From positions 10,024,001 to 10,088,000 of the forward strand of contig NZ_JASTWJ010000001.1 of assembly GCF_030499515.1 (NCBI RefSeq): DNA of 64,000 nucleotides. Reading direction: 5' to 3'. The notes beneath the pieces are model-generated. The model saw nothing but the letters and a program-made list of their open reading frames with translations. It ran no database searches and had not been told where the DNA came from. This document shows positions 1 to 7,254 of this stretch, in pieces (position 1 is the first letter of the stretch; every line of letters begins with the position of its first letter). Source of the DNA: Streptomyces sp. DT2A-34. GTDB lineage: Bacteria; Actinomycetota; Actinomycetes; Streptomycetales; Streptomycetaceae. The position numbers and the translations under genes were made by a program.

Positions 1-337
1 GGCGGGCCAGCACGGCGGCGTGACTCTGCTCGGGGGACTTCGACGAGGTCAGCAGGGTCACCTCGCCCTTGCTCGCCAACTCCCGTACACGATCGACGAG
101 TTCGGACGCCTCGGGTGCGGCGAGCTCCGCCTCGTACCGCTCGGCGAACTCCTCGTACGACCGCTCGCCCGCGTGATACCAGCGGCGCAGCTCCGTCGAC
201 GGGGTGAGCCCCTTGGGCCACTCGTCCACGCGGGCCGCGTCCTTCGACAGACCGCGCGGCCACAGCCGGTCGACGAGGACCCGCACGCCGTCCTCCGGCT
301 CGGGCGGTTCGTACACGCGGCGGACGCGAATGCTCAC
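1..337 (-). CDS. DUF488 family protein, 3' end cut by window edge
   Basis: The minus strand reads without a stop from a GTG at 337 to the window edge (112 codons). The translation begins VSIRVRRVYEPPE and contains VLVDRLWPRGLSKD near residue 22 and LLTSSK near residue 96, which match the DUF488 (YeaO-like) family. These are usually 115-125 residues, so only the last few are missing. A GAAAGG ribosome site lies just upstream of the GTG. The molecular function of the family is unknown. Divergent from the M1 peptidase gene, with about 155 bp between them. Confidence 0.85.
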   Translation of the reverse strand, partial: MSIRVRRVYEPPEPEDGVRVLVDRLWPRGLSKDAARVDEWPKGLTPSTELRRWYHAGERSYEEFAERYEAELAAPEASELVDRVRELASKGEVTLLTSSKSPEQSHAAVLAR

Positions 338-494
338 AAGCGTGCCTTTCTCGGGCGAATTCGTTCCCGGAGCTTACTGCCGCGCACTCATACGGCCGTC
401 GAAGCGACACAACCCGGCCCCGGCGAGGGAGTTGCGGGCGATCCGACGCCTAGGGTGAGGCCGTTGCCCACCCCCCCACGTTGGAGGCGCACAC

Positions 495-1922
495 GTGAAG
501 CAGGCCATGAGAGAGCAGGCCACCAGACGCACGGCCGTCCTCCGCCGCGAAGCCGTGATCGTGACCGTCCCCCTCGCCCTGGCCGCGCTCCTCGCGACCG
601 CCGGGCCCGCGTCGGCCGGACCCATCGGTGAGGCCGGCGTGGGCGACCCGTACTTCCCCCTGGCCGGCAACGGCGGCTACCACGTCAACCACTACGACCT
701 GACCCTCCGCTACGACCCGACGAGCCGTCACCTCGACGGCAGGGCGGTGCTGACGGCCCGCGCCACCCGGTCCCTGACCCGCTTCGACCTCGACCTCCAC
801 GGCCTGAAGGTCACCGGACTCACCGTCGACCACCGCAAGGCCGGCTTCCGGCGCGACGGACAGGAACTCGTCGTCACTCCGCGCCACGCCCTGCGCCAGG
901 GCCAGGTGTTCCAGGTCGCGGTCACCTACAACGGCAGCCCCGGCCCGGTGACCGACCCGGACGGCACGCTCGACGGCTGGATCCCCACCGACGACGGCGC
1001 CTTCGTCGCCGGGGAGCCGCAGGGCGCCATGACCTGGTTCCCGGCCAACAACCACCCCCAGGACAAGTCGTCGTACGACTTCACGATCACCGTCCCCAAG
1101 GGCCGCACCGCCGTCGCCAACGGCGTCCTTCTGGGGCAGTGGACGACGAACGGCCTGACCACCTTCCGCTGGCACCAGCCCGAACCCATGGCCGCCTACC
1201 TCGCCACGGCGACCGTGGGGAAGTTCCGGGTCGAGCAGTACACCACCCGCGACGGCATCCGGGTCTACAACGCCGTCGACCCCCGCGAGGCCACCGAGGC
1301 GGCACCCGTCCTGAAGAAGCTGCCCTCCGTCCTGGAGTGGGCGAGCAAACTCTTCGGGCCCTACCCGTACCGGGCCGCCGGTTCGATCGTGGACCGCGCA
1401 CCGGACGTCGGGTACGCGCTGGAGACCCAGACGCGTCCCGTGTACGACCGGGCGCCGGACATCGGCACCCTCGTCCACGAGAGCGCCCACCAGTGGTTCG
1501 GCGACTCCGTGTCCCTGACCAGTTGGAAGGACATCTGGCTCAACGAGGGCTTCGCGACCTACGCCGAGTGGCTCTACAGCGAGCAGCACGGCGGCGACAG
1601 CGCGCAGAAGATCTTCGACGCGCTGTACGCCCGCCCCGCCGACGACGAACTGTGGGCGTTCCCGCCCGGCGACCCGGGCAGCGGCGCGAACATCTTCGGC
1701 ATCCCCGTCTACGCCCGCGGCGCCATGGCCCTGCACCGACTCGGTACGACGGTCGGGAACCGGGCGTTCTTCCGCATCCTGCGGACCTGGTCGGGCGAGC
1801 GCCGCGACGGCCACGGCACGACGGCGCAGTTCGTCCGGCTCGCGGAACGCGTGTCGGGCGAAGAGCTGGACGCCCTGTTCCACACCTGGGTGTACAGCGA
1901 GGGCAAGCCGAACAAGCCGTAG
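495..1922 (+). CDS. Secreted M1-family zinc metallopeptidase
   Basis: 475 residues. An N-terminal signal peptide (charged start, hydrophobic stretch near residues 19-34, Ala-X-Ala site near 37) predicts export. The M1 zinc site is complete: HESAH at H328/E329/H332 and the third ligand E351 in NEGFATYAEW, with the normal spacing. M1 enzymes are aminopeptidases that clip N-terminal residues, here probably from extracellular peptides. The protein is short for the family, whose long members reach about 850 residues, and seems to hold only the N-terminal beta domain and catalytic domain. GTG start with GGAGG seven bases upstream. No operon partner: a kinase remnant begins right after the stop. Confidence 0.93.
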   Translation: MKQAMREQATRRTAVLRREAVIVTVPLALAALLATAGPASAGPIGEAGVGDPYFPLAGNGGYHVNHYDLTLRYDPTSRHLDGRAVLTARATRSLTRFDLDLHGLKVTGLTVDHRKAGFRRDGQELVVTPRHALRQGQVFQVAVTYNGSPGPVTDPDGTLDGWIPTDDGAFVAGEPQGAMTWFPANNHPQDKSSYDFTITVPKGRTAVANGVLLGQWTTNGLTTFRWHQPEPMAAYLATATVGKFRVEQYTTRDGIRVYNAVDPREATEAAPVLKKLPSVLEWASKLFGPYPYRAAGSIVDRAPDVGYALETQTRPVYDRAPDIGTLVHESAHQWFGDSVSLTSWKDIWLNEGFATYAEWLYSEQHGGDSAQKIFDALYARPADDELWAFPPGDPGSGANIFGIPVYARGAMALHRLGTTVGNRAFFRILRTWSGERRDGHGTTAQFVRLAERVSGEELDALFHTWVYSEGKPNKP

Positions 1923-2187
1923 ATCCTGACGAGTATCGACGACCTCCAGGACCTCTCCGCCGGCGGAGGGCACCTCCTGGCTGGACGCCGACCCCGTGCG
2001 CATGCGCCAGGCACTCGGCAACCTCGTCTCCAACGCCCTGCGCCACACGCCCGCCGACGGCACCGGCACGCTCACCGCCCGGCGGGACGGAGAGGACGTG
2101 GTCCTCGAAGTCATCGACACCGGGCCGGAATCGACCCCGAGGACCTGCCGTACGTCTTCCTTGCCGGGAGCCGCGGCGCCCGAGTGA
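1923..2187 (+). pseudogene. Remnant of a sensor histidine kinase (ATPase domain)
   Basis: Frame pieces match a two-component kinase. ILTSIDDLQDLSA at 1923-1961 looks like the dimerisation helix. WLDADPVRMRQALGNLVSNALRHTP (1978 on, shown here only as landmarks WLDADP and NLVSNALRHTP) is the N box. DTG follows, after which the G box continues one frame over as GIDPEDLPYVF. The middle of the protein between the two helices is deleted and a frameshift follows the DTG, so no functional kinase can be made. It begins directly after the M1 peptidase stop. No partner response regulator is adjacent. Confidence 0.75.
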
Positions 2188-2225
2188 GCCGCGCGGATGC
2201 GACGTGTCTCCTCCTGGTCCGCCGG

Positions 2226-2477
2226 TCATCCGGTGCGTCGGGCCCGCCGCCGCAGCGCGCGTCGCTCGTTCTCGCTCGTGCCGCCCCAGATCCCGATGTG
2301 CTGCTCCGTGTCGAGCGCCCAGCGCAGACACTGCTCACGGACCGAGCAGCGCCGGCAGACCGCCTTGGCCTGCTCCGTCTGCAGCAGCATCGGCCCGGAT
2401 GTGCCGATCGGGTAGAAGAGGTCGGGGTCCTCATGGCGGCAGGCGGCGTGGTCTCGCCAGTCGTCCATCAAAGTCAC
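2226..2477 (-). CDS. WhiB-family iron-sulfur transcriptional regulator
   Basis: 83 residues. The four cluster-binding cysteines are C13, C41, C44 and C50 (CXXC then C after five residues), followed by the family turn GIWGG at 62-66 and an Arg-rich basic tail for DNA contact. WhiB-like proteins bind a 4Fe-4S cluster and act with the housekeeping sigma factor in development, redox or drug-resistance control. A second start at M4 (MDDWRDHAAC) is possible. It stands alone, transcribed away from the TetR/saccharopine remnants. The sequence does not say which Wbl subtype it is. Confidence 0.93.
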   Translation of the reverse strand: MTLMDDWRDHAACRHEDPDLFYPIGTSGPMLLQTEQAKAVCRRCSVREQCLRWALDTEQHIGIWGGTSENERRALRRRARRTG

Positions 2478-2574
2478 CTGCGATCGTCGTACGTGCCCTC
2501 GGTGGATGCATTACTCGGTTTCGAGTCGCCTGTCGATGCGTGTGTGAAACCCCGTGGGACACCGGCGAATTCGG

Positions 2575-2688
2575 TCACTGTTCGCGCATGCCCCACGGGG
2601 AGCCGTACGCCGTCAGCAGATCCAGGAAGGGACGGGCCGGGAAGGCCTCAGGGCCCAGCACGCCCGTGCCGGACCAGGCGCCGGTGGC
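2575..2688 (-). pseudogene. C-terminal scrap of a saccharopine dehydrogenase-like gene
   Basis: The last 37 codons of a minus-strand frame ending with TGA at 2577-2575 read like the C-terminus of saccharopine dehydrogenase / carboxynorspermidine synthase proteins: GVLGPEAFPARPFLDLL, then YGSPWGMREQ. The frame has no related sequence upstream, where the opposite strand codes for a TetR C-terminus, so over 300 residues are gone. Family assignment is from memory of the conserved tail. The open frame continues further only as a shadow. Confidence 0.5.
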
Positions 2689-3093
2689 GAGGAGTTGGGG
2701 CTGCGCATCCACGCCGCGTACGTGGCCCATCCGCAGGCCGCCGCGCTGACGACCAGCCGGGTCACCGGCCGGGCCAACGAACTCGCCGCCGACGAGGCCG
2801 TGTTGGACGTGCTGCGCACCGCCGGCTTCTCGCTGCCGGACACTGTGCGCATCTACCACGCCTTCATCGACCAGACGCTGGCCTTCGCCACGCTGGACGC
2901 GGCGTCGCTGGCGTTGCCGAGCGAGGCGCTCCGCGCGGACGAGGGGATGTGGCGGTCGACGTATGCCCTGCTGCCCCGGGCCAGTTATCCGCGGATCGCC
3001 GAGGCGGCGCCGCTGCTGGCTACCCGGATGGTGAACAGCGCTTATCCGACGGCGCTGGAGATGCTGTTGGACAGTGCCGCGGCTCAGTTGTAG
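2689..3093 (+). pseudogene. TetR-family regulator, ligand-binding half only
   Basis: From about 2696 the plus strand codes for an alpha-helical TetR C-terminal domain (AAYVAHPQAAAL, then ADEAVLDVLRTAGF, IYHAFIDQTLAFATLD, MWRSTYALLP) ending at TAG 3091-3093. The N-terminal helix-turn-helix is missing. The frame upstream is antisense to the saccharopine dehydrogenase scrap and resembles nothing. With no DNA-binding domain it cannot act as a repressor. It looks like the product of a deletion that joined two convergent genes. Confidence 0.7.
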
Positions 3094-3126
3094 CCCTTCG
3101 GAGGTAGTGCCGCGCTGGGCCGTCTT

Positions 3127-3206
3127 TCGTCTGCGGCGCCCTCGTGGCTGGTCGCGCCCACGCGGCGGAGCCGCACATCAATACAGCCCCGCGCCCCTTG
3201 AGGGCG
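3127..3206. repeat. Interspersed Streptomyces repeat, copy A
   Basis: About 80 bp between the TetR remnant and the LysR gene. Its reverse complement matches 25205-25319 almost base for base over the first 60 bp. Shared blocks include GGGGCGCGGGGCTGTAT, GCGGCTCCGCCGCG and GTGGGCGCGACCAGCCAC. The element contains two small hairpins, one of them GCGGC-TCC-GCCGC. Position at gene 3' ends suggests a terminator role, but that is inference. Confidence 0.8.
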
Positions 3207-3240
3207 TTGCAGTGCCGCCGGCAGAATGTGCCCGACCTGC

Positions 3241-4170
3241 TCAGCCTCGCAACGCCTCGGCCGCCACCGCCGTCACCGCCTCCGTCACCGCGGCCAACGC
3301 CGGCGAATCCAGCTTCCACTGCTGCCAGTACAGCGGAACGTCGACCGGCCGCTTCGGTGCCAGCTGCACGAGGCGGCCGTCCTTGAGGAGCGGCTCGGCC
3401 TGGACCTCGGGGACCATGCCCCAGCCCAGTCCGGCGATCACGGCGGAAACGAAGCCCTCCGAGGTGGGGACGTAGTGCCGTACGGCACTCGCGCCGGTGC
3501 GGCTGCGCCGGAGCCCCCGGACGAACCCGTCCTGGAGATCGTCGCTGCGGTCGAAGGTCACCACCGGCGCCTGAACCAGCGCGTCCCGCAGCGCGCCGCC
3601 GAGATGCCGCTCGGCGAACTCCGGGCTCGCCGCGGCCAGATAACGCATCCGGCCCAGCGCACGCACGGAACACCCCGCCACCGCCTCCGGTGACGAGGTC
3701 ACCGCGGCCATCACCAGGCCCTCCCGCAGCAGCGACGCCGTACGGCTCTCGTCCTCCCGTCGCAGCCCGAAGCCGATCCGTGGCTCCTGCGGCACGCGTG
3801 TGAGGGCCGGCAGGAACCAAGTCGCCAGCGAGTCCGCGTTGACCGCGATCGACACCCGGGTCGCCTCCCCGGCACCGCTCATACCGAGCTCGGCCCGCGC
3901 ATCGCGCTCCAGCCGCGCCAGCTGGCGGGCGAACCGGACGACGACCTCGCCCGACTCGGTCGGCCGCACCGGCTTCGTCCGCACCAGCAGCACCCGCCCC
4001 GTGCGCTGCTCCAGCGCCTTCACTCGCTGGCTCACGGCCGACGGCGTCACATGCAGCGCGGCGGCGGCCGCGTCGAAGGTGCCCTCGTCCACCACCGCGA
4101 GCAGCGTCCGCACCTGGTCGAGGGGAAGCTCCGTCAGTTCTGTCCGTGCGATCCCTGCCTTCACGGACAC
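3241..4170 (-). CDS. LysR-family regulator of the ArgP/LysG (IciA) group
   Basis: 309 residues from a GTG at 4170; the true start may lie a few codons further in, since homologues begin at LPLDQVRTLLAV. The winged helix-turn-helix is at residues 16-75 (TFDAAAAALHVTPSAVSQRVKALEQ) and an effector-binding domain follows. ArgP/LysG proteins sense lysine or arginine and activate a basic amino acid exporter. The divergent LysE-type gene 60 bp away is exactly that partner, so the pair probably forms a lysine/arginine overflow switch. The spacer is AT-rich for this genome and must hold the operator and both promoters. Confidence 0.92.
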   Translation of the reverse strand: MSVKAGIARTELTELPLDQVRTLLAVVDEGTFDAAAAALHVTPSAVSQRVKALEQRTGRVLLVRTKPVRPTESGEVVVRFARQLARLERDARAELGMSGAGEATRVSIAVNADSLATWFLPALTRVPQEPRIGFGLRREDESRTASLLREGLVMAAVTSSPEAVAGCSVRALGRMRYLAAASPEFAERHLGGALRDALVQAPVVTFDRSDDLQDGFVRGLRRSRTGASAVRHYVPTSEGFVSAVIAGLGWGMVPEVQAEPLLKDGRLVQLAPKRPVDVPLYWQQWKLDSPALAAVTEAVTAVAAEALRG

Positions 4171-4230
4171 TAATGATACGTAAGAATCTTTAGCTGTACT
4201 TGCAGTGATCGCTTCCTTAGCGTCAATGCC
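4171..4230. promoter_or_regulatory. Divergent lysG/lysE control region
   Basis: This 60-bp spacer separates the divergent LysR and LysE genes. It is strikingly AT-rich (GATACGTAAGAATC and TTAGC segments). A partly palindromic CTAA...TTTAG block at about 4170-4193 could be the LysR recognition site. The LysE ATG at 4231 has no good ribosome site, so a leaderless or very short leader transcript is possible. Confidence 0.5.
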
Positions 4231-4845
4231 ATGACCAACGCCCTCACCACCGCGGCCGCCGGATTCGGCACCGGCCTCTCCCTGATCGTCGCCATCGGCG
4301 CCCAGAACGCCTTCGTGCTGCGCCAGGGGATCCGCCGCGACGCGGTCCTCGCCGTCGTCGGCATCTGTGCCCTGTCCGACGCGCTCCTGATCACCCTGGG
4401 CGTGGCCGGCGTCGGCGCGGTGGTCGTGGCGTGGCCCGGCGTGCTGACGGCGGTCGCGTGGATCGGCGGGGCGTTTCTGCTCTGCTACGGCGCTCTCGCC
4501 GCCCGCCGGGTGTTCCGGCCGAGCGGCGCCCTGCTGACCGACGGCGACGCGGCCGGGTCACGGCGCCGGGCGGTACTGACCTGCCTCGCGATGACCTGGC
4601 TCAATCCGCACGTCTACCTCGACACCGTCTTCCTGCTCGGCACCATCGCCGCCGACCGCGGCGAGATGCGCTGGACGTTCGGCATCGGCGCCGCACTCGC
4701 CAGCCTGTGCTGGTTCGCCGCCCTCGGCTTCGGCGCGCGGCTGCTGAGCCGTCACCTCGCGAAGCCCGGGGCCTGGCGCGTGCTGGACGGACTGGTGGCC
4801 GCGACGATGATCGCTCTGGGCATCGGCCTCATCGCCGGAAGCTGA
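4231..4845 (+). CDS. LysE/ArgO-family amino acid exporter
   Basis: 204 residues with about six hydrophobic helices and the family signature GLSLIVAIGAQNAFVLRQG near residues 14-32. A second conserved stretch, MTWLNPHVYLDTVFLLG, lies near residues 124-140. LysE proteins export lysine and arginine across the cytoplasmic membrane when dipeptides push their level too high. It is divergent from the ArgP/LysG-type regulator, the standard arrangement. Full length for the family. Confidence 0.94.
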   Translation: MTNALTTAAAGFGTGLSLIVAIGAQNAFVLRQGIRRDAVLAVVGICALSDALLITLGVAGVGAVVVAWPGVLTAVAWIGGAFLLCYGALAARRVFRPSGALLTDGDAAGSRRRAVLTCLAMTWLNPHVYLDTVFLLGTIAADRGEMRWTFGIGAALASLCWFAALGFGARLLSRHLAKPGAWRVLDGLVAATMIALGIGLIAGS

Positions 4846-4924
4846 GACACGGATCCCCACCCCCGGCCGCTGCTGCGATAGTGATCCCCGGACAAGAAAG
4901 ATGTAACGAGCATCCAGGAAGCCC

Positions 4925-6223
4925 GTGGACACCAGCGAGAGCAGTACCGCACCACAGGAGAAGGACCCCTCTTCGGTGACACCCCAGCGGCGCGGCTGGC
5001 GCCGCTGGGCCATGGACACCCGGCCGCTGCGCCGCCCCGCCTACCGCCGCCTGTGGTCCTCGACCATCGTCACGGCCGTCGGCAGCCAGCTCACCGCGGT
5101 CGCCGTGCCCAAGCAGATCTACGACATCACCGGCTCCTCGGCGTGGGTCGGCGCCGCGAGCCTCGCCGGGCTGCTGCCGCTCATCGTGTTCGCCCTGTGG
5201 GGCGGGGCGATCGCCGACAGCATGGACCGGCGCAGACTGCTGCTGATCACCAACAGCGGCATCGCCGTCACCTCGGTGCTCTTCTGGCTCCAGGCCGTCA
5301 CCGGTCTCGCGTCGGTGACCGTGCTGATGGTGCTGCTCGCCGTACAGCAGGCGTTCTGGGGGCTCAACGCCCCGGCCCGCAACGCCTCCATCGCCCGCCT
5401 GGTCCCGGCCGACGAACTGGCCGCCGCGAACGCCCTCGGCTCGACCGTCATGCAGACCGGCCAGGTGGTCGGGCCGCTGCTGGCCGGCGTGCTCATACCC
5501 GTGATCGGGCTGGCCGAGCTGTACCTCATCGACGCGCTGGCCCTGTGCGTCACGGTCTGGGCGGTCGCACGGCTGCCCGCGCTGCCGCCCCTGGCGGCCA
5601 CCGTCAAACGCCGGGCGGGCGTACGGGAGATCCTGGACGGCTTCCGCTACATCGCCCTGCACAAGGTGCTGCTGCTGTCCTTCCTGGCCGATGTGATCGC
5701 GATGGTCTTCGGCATGCCCCGCGCCCTGTTCCCGCAACTGGCGAGCCAGACCTACGCGTCGTACGGCGAAGGGCTCGCCCTCGGCCTGCTGTTCGCGGCG
5801 ATCCCGATCGGTGCGGTGGCCGGCGGGCTGTTCTCCGGCACGTTCTCCCGGGCCCGCCGGCACGGCTGGATGGTGATCGGCGCGGTCGTCGCCTGGGGCG
5901 CGGCCATCACCGGCTTCGGGCTGAGCGGCAGCCTGTGGCTCGCGGTGATGTTCCTGGTCCTCGCCGGAGTCGCCGACATGGTCTCGATGGTCTTCCGCGG
6001 GGCGATCCTGCTGTCCGCCGCCAGCGACGAGATGCGCGGGCGGATGCAGGGCGTGTTCACGGTCGTCGTCGCGGGTGGCCCGCGGCTCGCCGACGTCCTG
6101 CACGGCACGGCGGGCTCGGCCTTCGGGGCGCGTACGGCGACCGTGGGCGGTGGGGTGCTGGTCGTCGCCGTCATGCTGGGCCTGGCCGCGGCGCTCCCCG
6201 CCCTGCGCCGCTACCGGGTCTGA
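4925..6223 (+). CDS. MFS exporter, EntS-like
   Basis: 432 residues with about 12 transmembrane helices. After a polar N-terminus of some 45 residues come MFS_3 (EntS-like) landmarks: LWSSTIVTAVGSQLTAVAVP, IADSMDRRR in the 2-3 loop, and ALGSTVMQTGQVVGPLLAG. EntS relatives export siderophores or drugs by proton antiport; the substrate here is unknown. GTG start with AGGA upstream. It ends three bases before the stop of the convergent cyclic-nucleotide-binding gene. Confidence 0.88.
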   Translation: MDTSESSTAPQEKDPSSVTPQRRGWRRWAMDTRPLRRPAYRRLWSSTIVTAVGSQLTAVAVPKQIYDITGSSAWVGAASLAGLLPLIVFALWGGAIADSMDRRRLLLITNSGIAVTSVLFWLQAVTGLASVTVLMVLLAVQQAFWGLNAPARNASIARLVPADELAAANALGSTVMQTGQVVGPLLAGVLIPVIGLAELYLIDALALCVTVWAVARLPALPPLAATVKRRAGVREILDGFRYIALHKVLLLSFLADVIAMVFGMPRALFPQLASQTYASYGEGLALGLLFAAIPIGAVAGGLFSGTFSRARRHGWMVIGAVVAWGAAITGFGLSGSLWLAVMFLVLAGVADMVSMVFRGAILLSAASDEMRGRMQGVFTVVVAGGPRLADVLHGTAGSAFGARTATVGGGVLVVAVMLGLAAALPALRRYRV

Positions 6224-6226
6224 CGC

Positions 6227-6682
6227 TCAGAGCGCACTGCGGCGGTGCGGGCCGTACTGCTCCATCAGCCTGCCCCGGGTCAGCTCCAGCCGGTGCGCGA
6301 GGATTTCGGCGACATGGCGCACCAGCGACATCCCGAGCCGCGGATCCTCCTCGCACAGCCGGAGCACCGCCGGCGCCTCGAACTCGTAGGCGCGCACGGG
6401 GCTGAAGGCCTCCGCGCCGAAGTCCCACTGGTACGGCGGGAAGAGCCAGGACCAGCCGAGCAGATCGCCCGCTCCGAGGCTGGCGACGGTCACCCGCTGG
6501 ATCGATGTCACACGCTGGTCGAGGGAGACGGCTCCCGAGCGTATGACCCAGAAGCGGTCGGCCGTACCGCCCGCTTCGAAGATGCGGGCGTCCTCCGGGA
6601 AGGAGACCTCCCGGGCGAGCGACATCAGGCGCTCACGCTGAGGCGGCGGCAGGGCGGCCAGCAGTTTGATCGCTTTGGTCAT
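6227..6682 (-). CDS. Cyclic-nucleotide-binding domain protein without DNA-binding domain
   Basis: 151 residues that form a single Crp/Fnr-type beta-barrel: ARIFEAGGTADRFWVIRSGAV near residues 32-52, then VASLGAGDLLGWSWLFPPY, then a long C helix. Typical Crp proteins run on for 70 more residues with a winged helix; here the protein stops after the helix (HRRSAL). It may bind a nucleotide or lipid-like ligand and signal through a partner protein. ATG start with GAGGAG eight bases upstream. Confidence 0.85.
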   Translation of the reverse strand: MTKAIKLLAALPPPQRERLMSLAREVSFPEDARIFEAGGTADRFWVIRSGAVSLDQRVTSIQRVTVASLGAGDLLGWSWLFPPYQWDFGAEAFSPVRAYEFEAPAVLRLCEEDPRLGMSLVRHVAEILAHRLELTRGRLMEQYGPHRRSAL

Positions 6683-6819
6683 GACACGGGGCTCCTCGCC
6701 GGCGACTGAGGTTCCGGGGCTTTCCCTGCGTCCATTTCAGCTGCTGCCGACGCCCTGAGCACCTCGGCGGAGGGCGGTTTCGGCCGGGAGTCCGCGCGGG
6801 CAGGTCGCGGAGGGCATTA

Positions 6820-6950
6820 AAAAGCCCTGGCTGGACGGGGGAGACCAGCCAGGGCCGTAGGTGGTGGTGCGCGGGGGACGATTGCGGTCTACCCCGTGAC
6901 CACGTATGTATGAACCGTAAACCATCTAAGGGGATTCTGCGTAGCCGAGA
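6820..6950 (-). ncRNA. Candidate 6C-like small RNA with intrinsic terminator
   Basis: The minus strand carries, in order, a GTGGT...ACCAC pairing with a CCCCC run in its loop, then an 11-bp perfect hairpin with another CCCCC run in its loop, then TTTTTAAT. Two hairpins with C-rich loops are the hallmark of the actinobacterial 6C RNA, although classical members have six or more C. Upstream, 6895-6935 is unusually AT-rich and could hold the promoter. A 62-codon frame overlaps it but is not protein-like. Boundaries are approximate. Confidence 0.5.
6824..6855 (-). terminator. Intrinsic terminator with T run
   Basis: Arms GCCCTGGCTGG (6824-6834) and CCAGCCAGGGC (6845-6855) pair perfectly over 11 bp around a 10-base loop. 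On the minus strand the stem is followed at once by TTTTT. Such U-tailed hairpins are rare in this GC-rich DNA. It separates the 73-residue gene from the cyclic-nucleotide-binding gene and is likely the 3' end of the small RNA. Confidence 0.85.
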
Positions 6951-6986
6951 CCGGGGTAAGTGACCGGTTTCACTCCGATCCAGGTT

Positions 6987-7208
6987 TCAGGTTCGCTCGG
7001 AGTGCTTGCCCGGCGTCAGGATCTCCTCCAGCACCGTGACCACGGCCTCGTAGGCCAGCGTCCGTACGGCGGCGTCACGAGCCCCGTCGGGGTCGGCCGA
7101 CCGCAACTGCTCGCTCCTCGCCCGCCACGTCCGCTCCTCCTGCCGGGCACAGGCCCTGGCGCGCTGCATCCGCCGCAACAGTTCGTCTGAGTCCACGACA
7201 TCGGTCAT
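6987..7208 (-). CDS. Small conserved hypothetical protein
   Basis: 73 residues, highly charged and predicted helical, with a heptad-like Arg/Glu-rich first half (DELLRRMQRARACARQEERTW). I do not recognise a domain. It follows the FUSC gene by 46 bp on the same strand and may be co-transcribed with it. Codon use fits a real gene. No membrane segment or signal peptide is seen. Confidence 0.6.
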   Translation of the reverse strand: MTDVVDSDELLRRMQRARACARQEERTWRARSEQLRSADPDGARDAAVRTLAYEAVVTVLEEILTPGKHSERT

Positions 7209-7254
7209 GTCATCCGCGTACCCCCGTATCGGCCCGGTATAGGCCGATGAGCAG

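Noticed and set aside
450..2120. Long minus-strand frame opposite the M1 peptidase
   Set aside because: Val/Gly/Arg-rich shadow of the GC-biased gene on the other strand; no domain.
6737..6925. 62-residue ORF across the hairpin region
   Set aside because: No ribosome site; it runs through a perfect terminator hairpin, so the RNA explanation is better.
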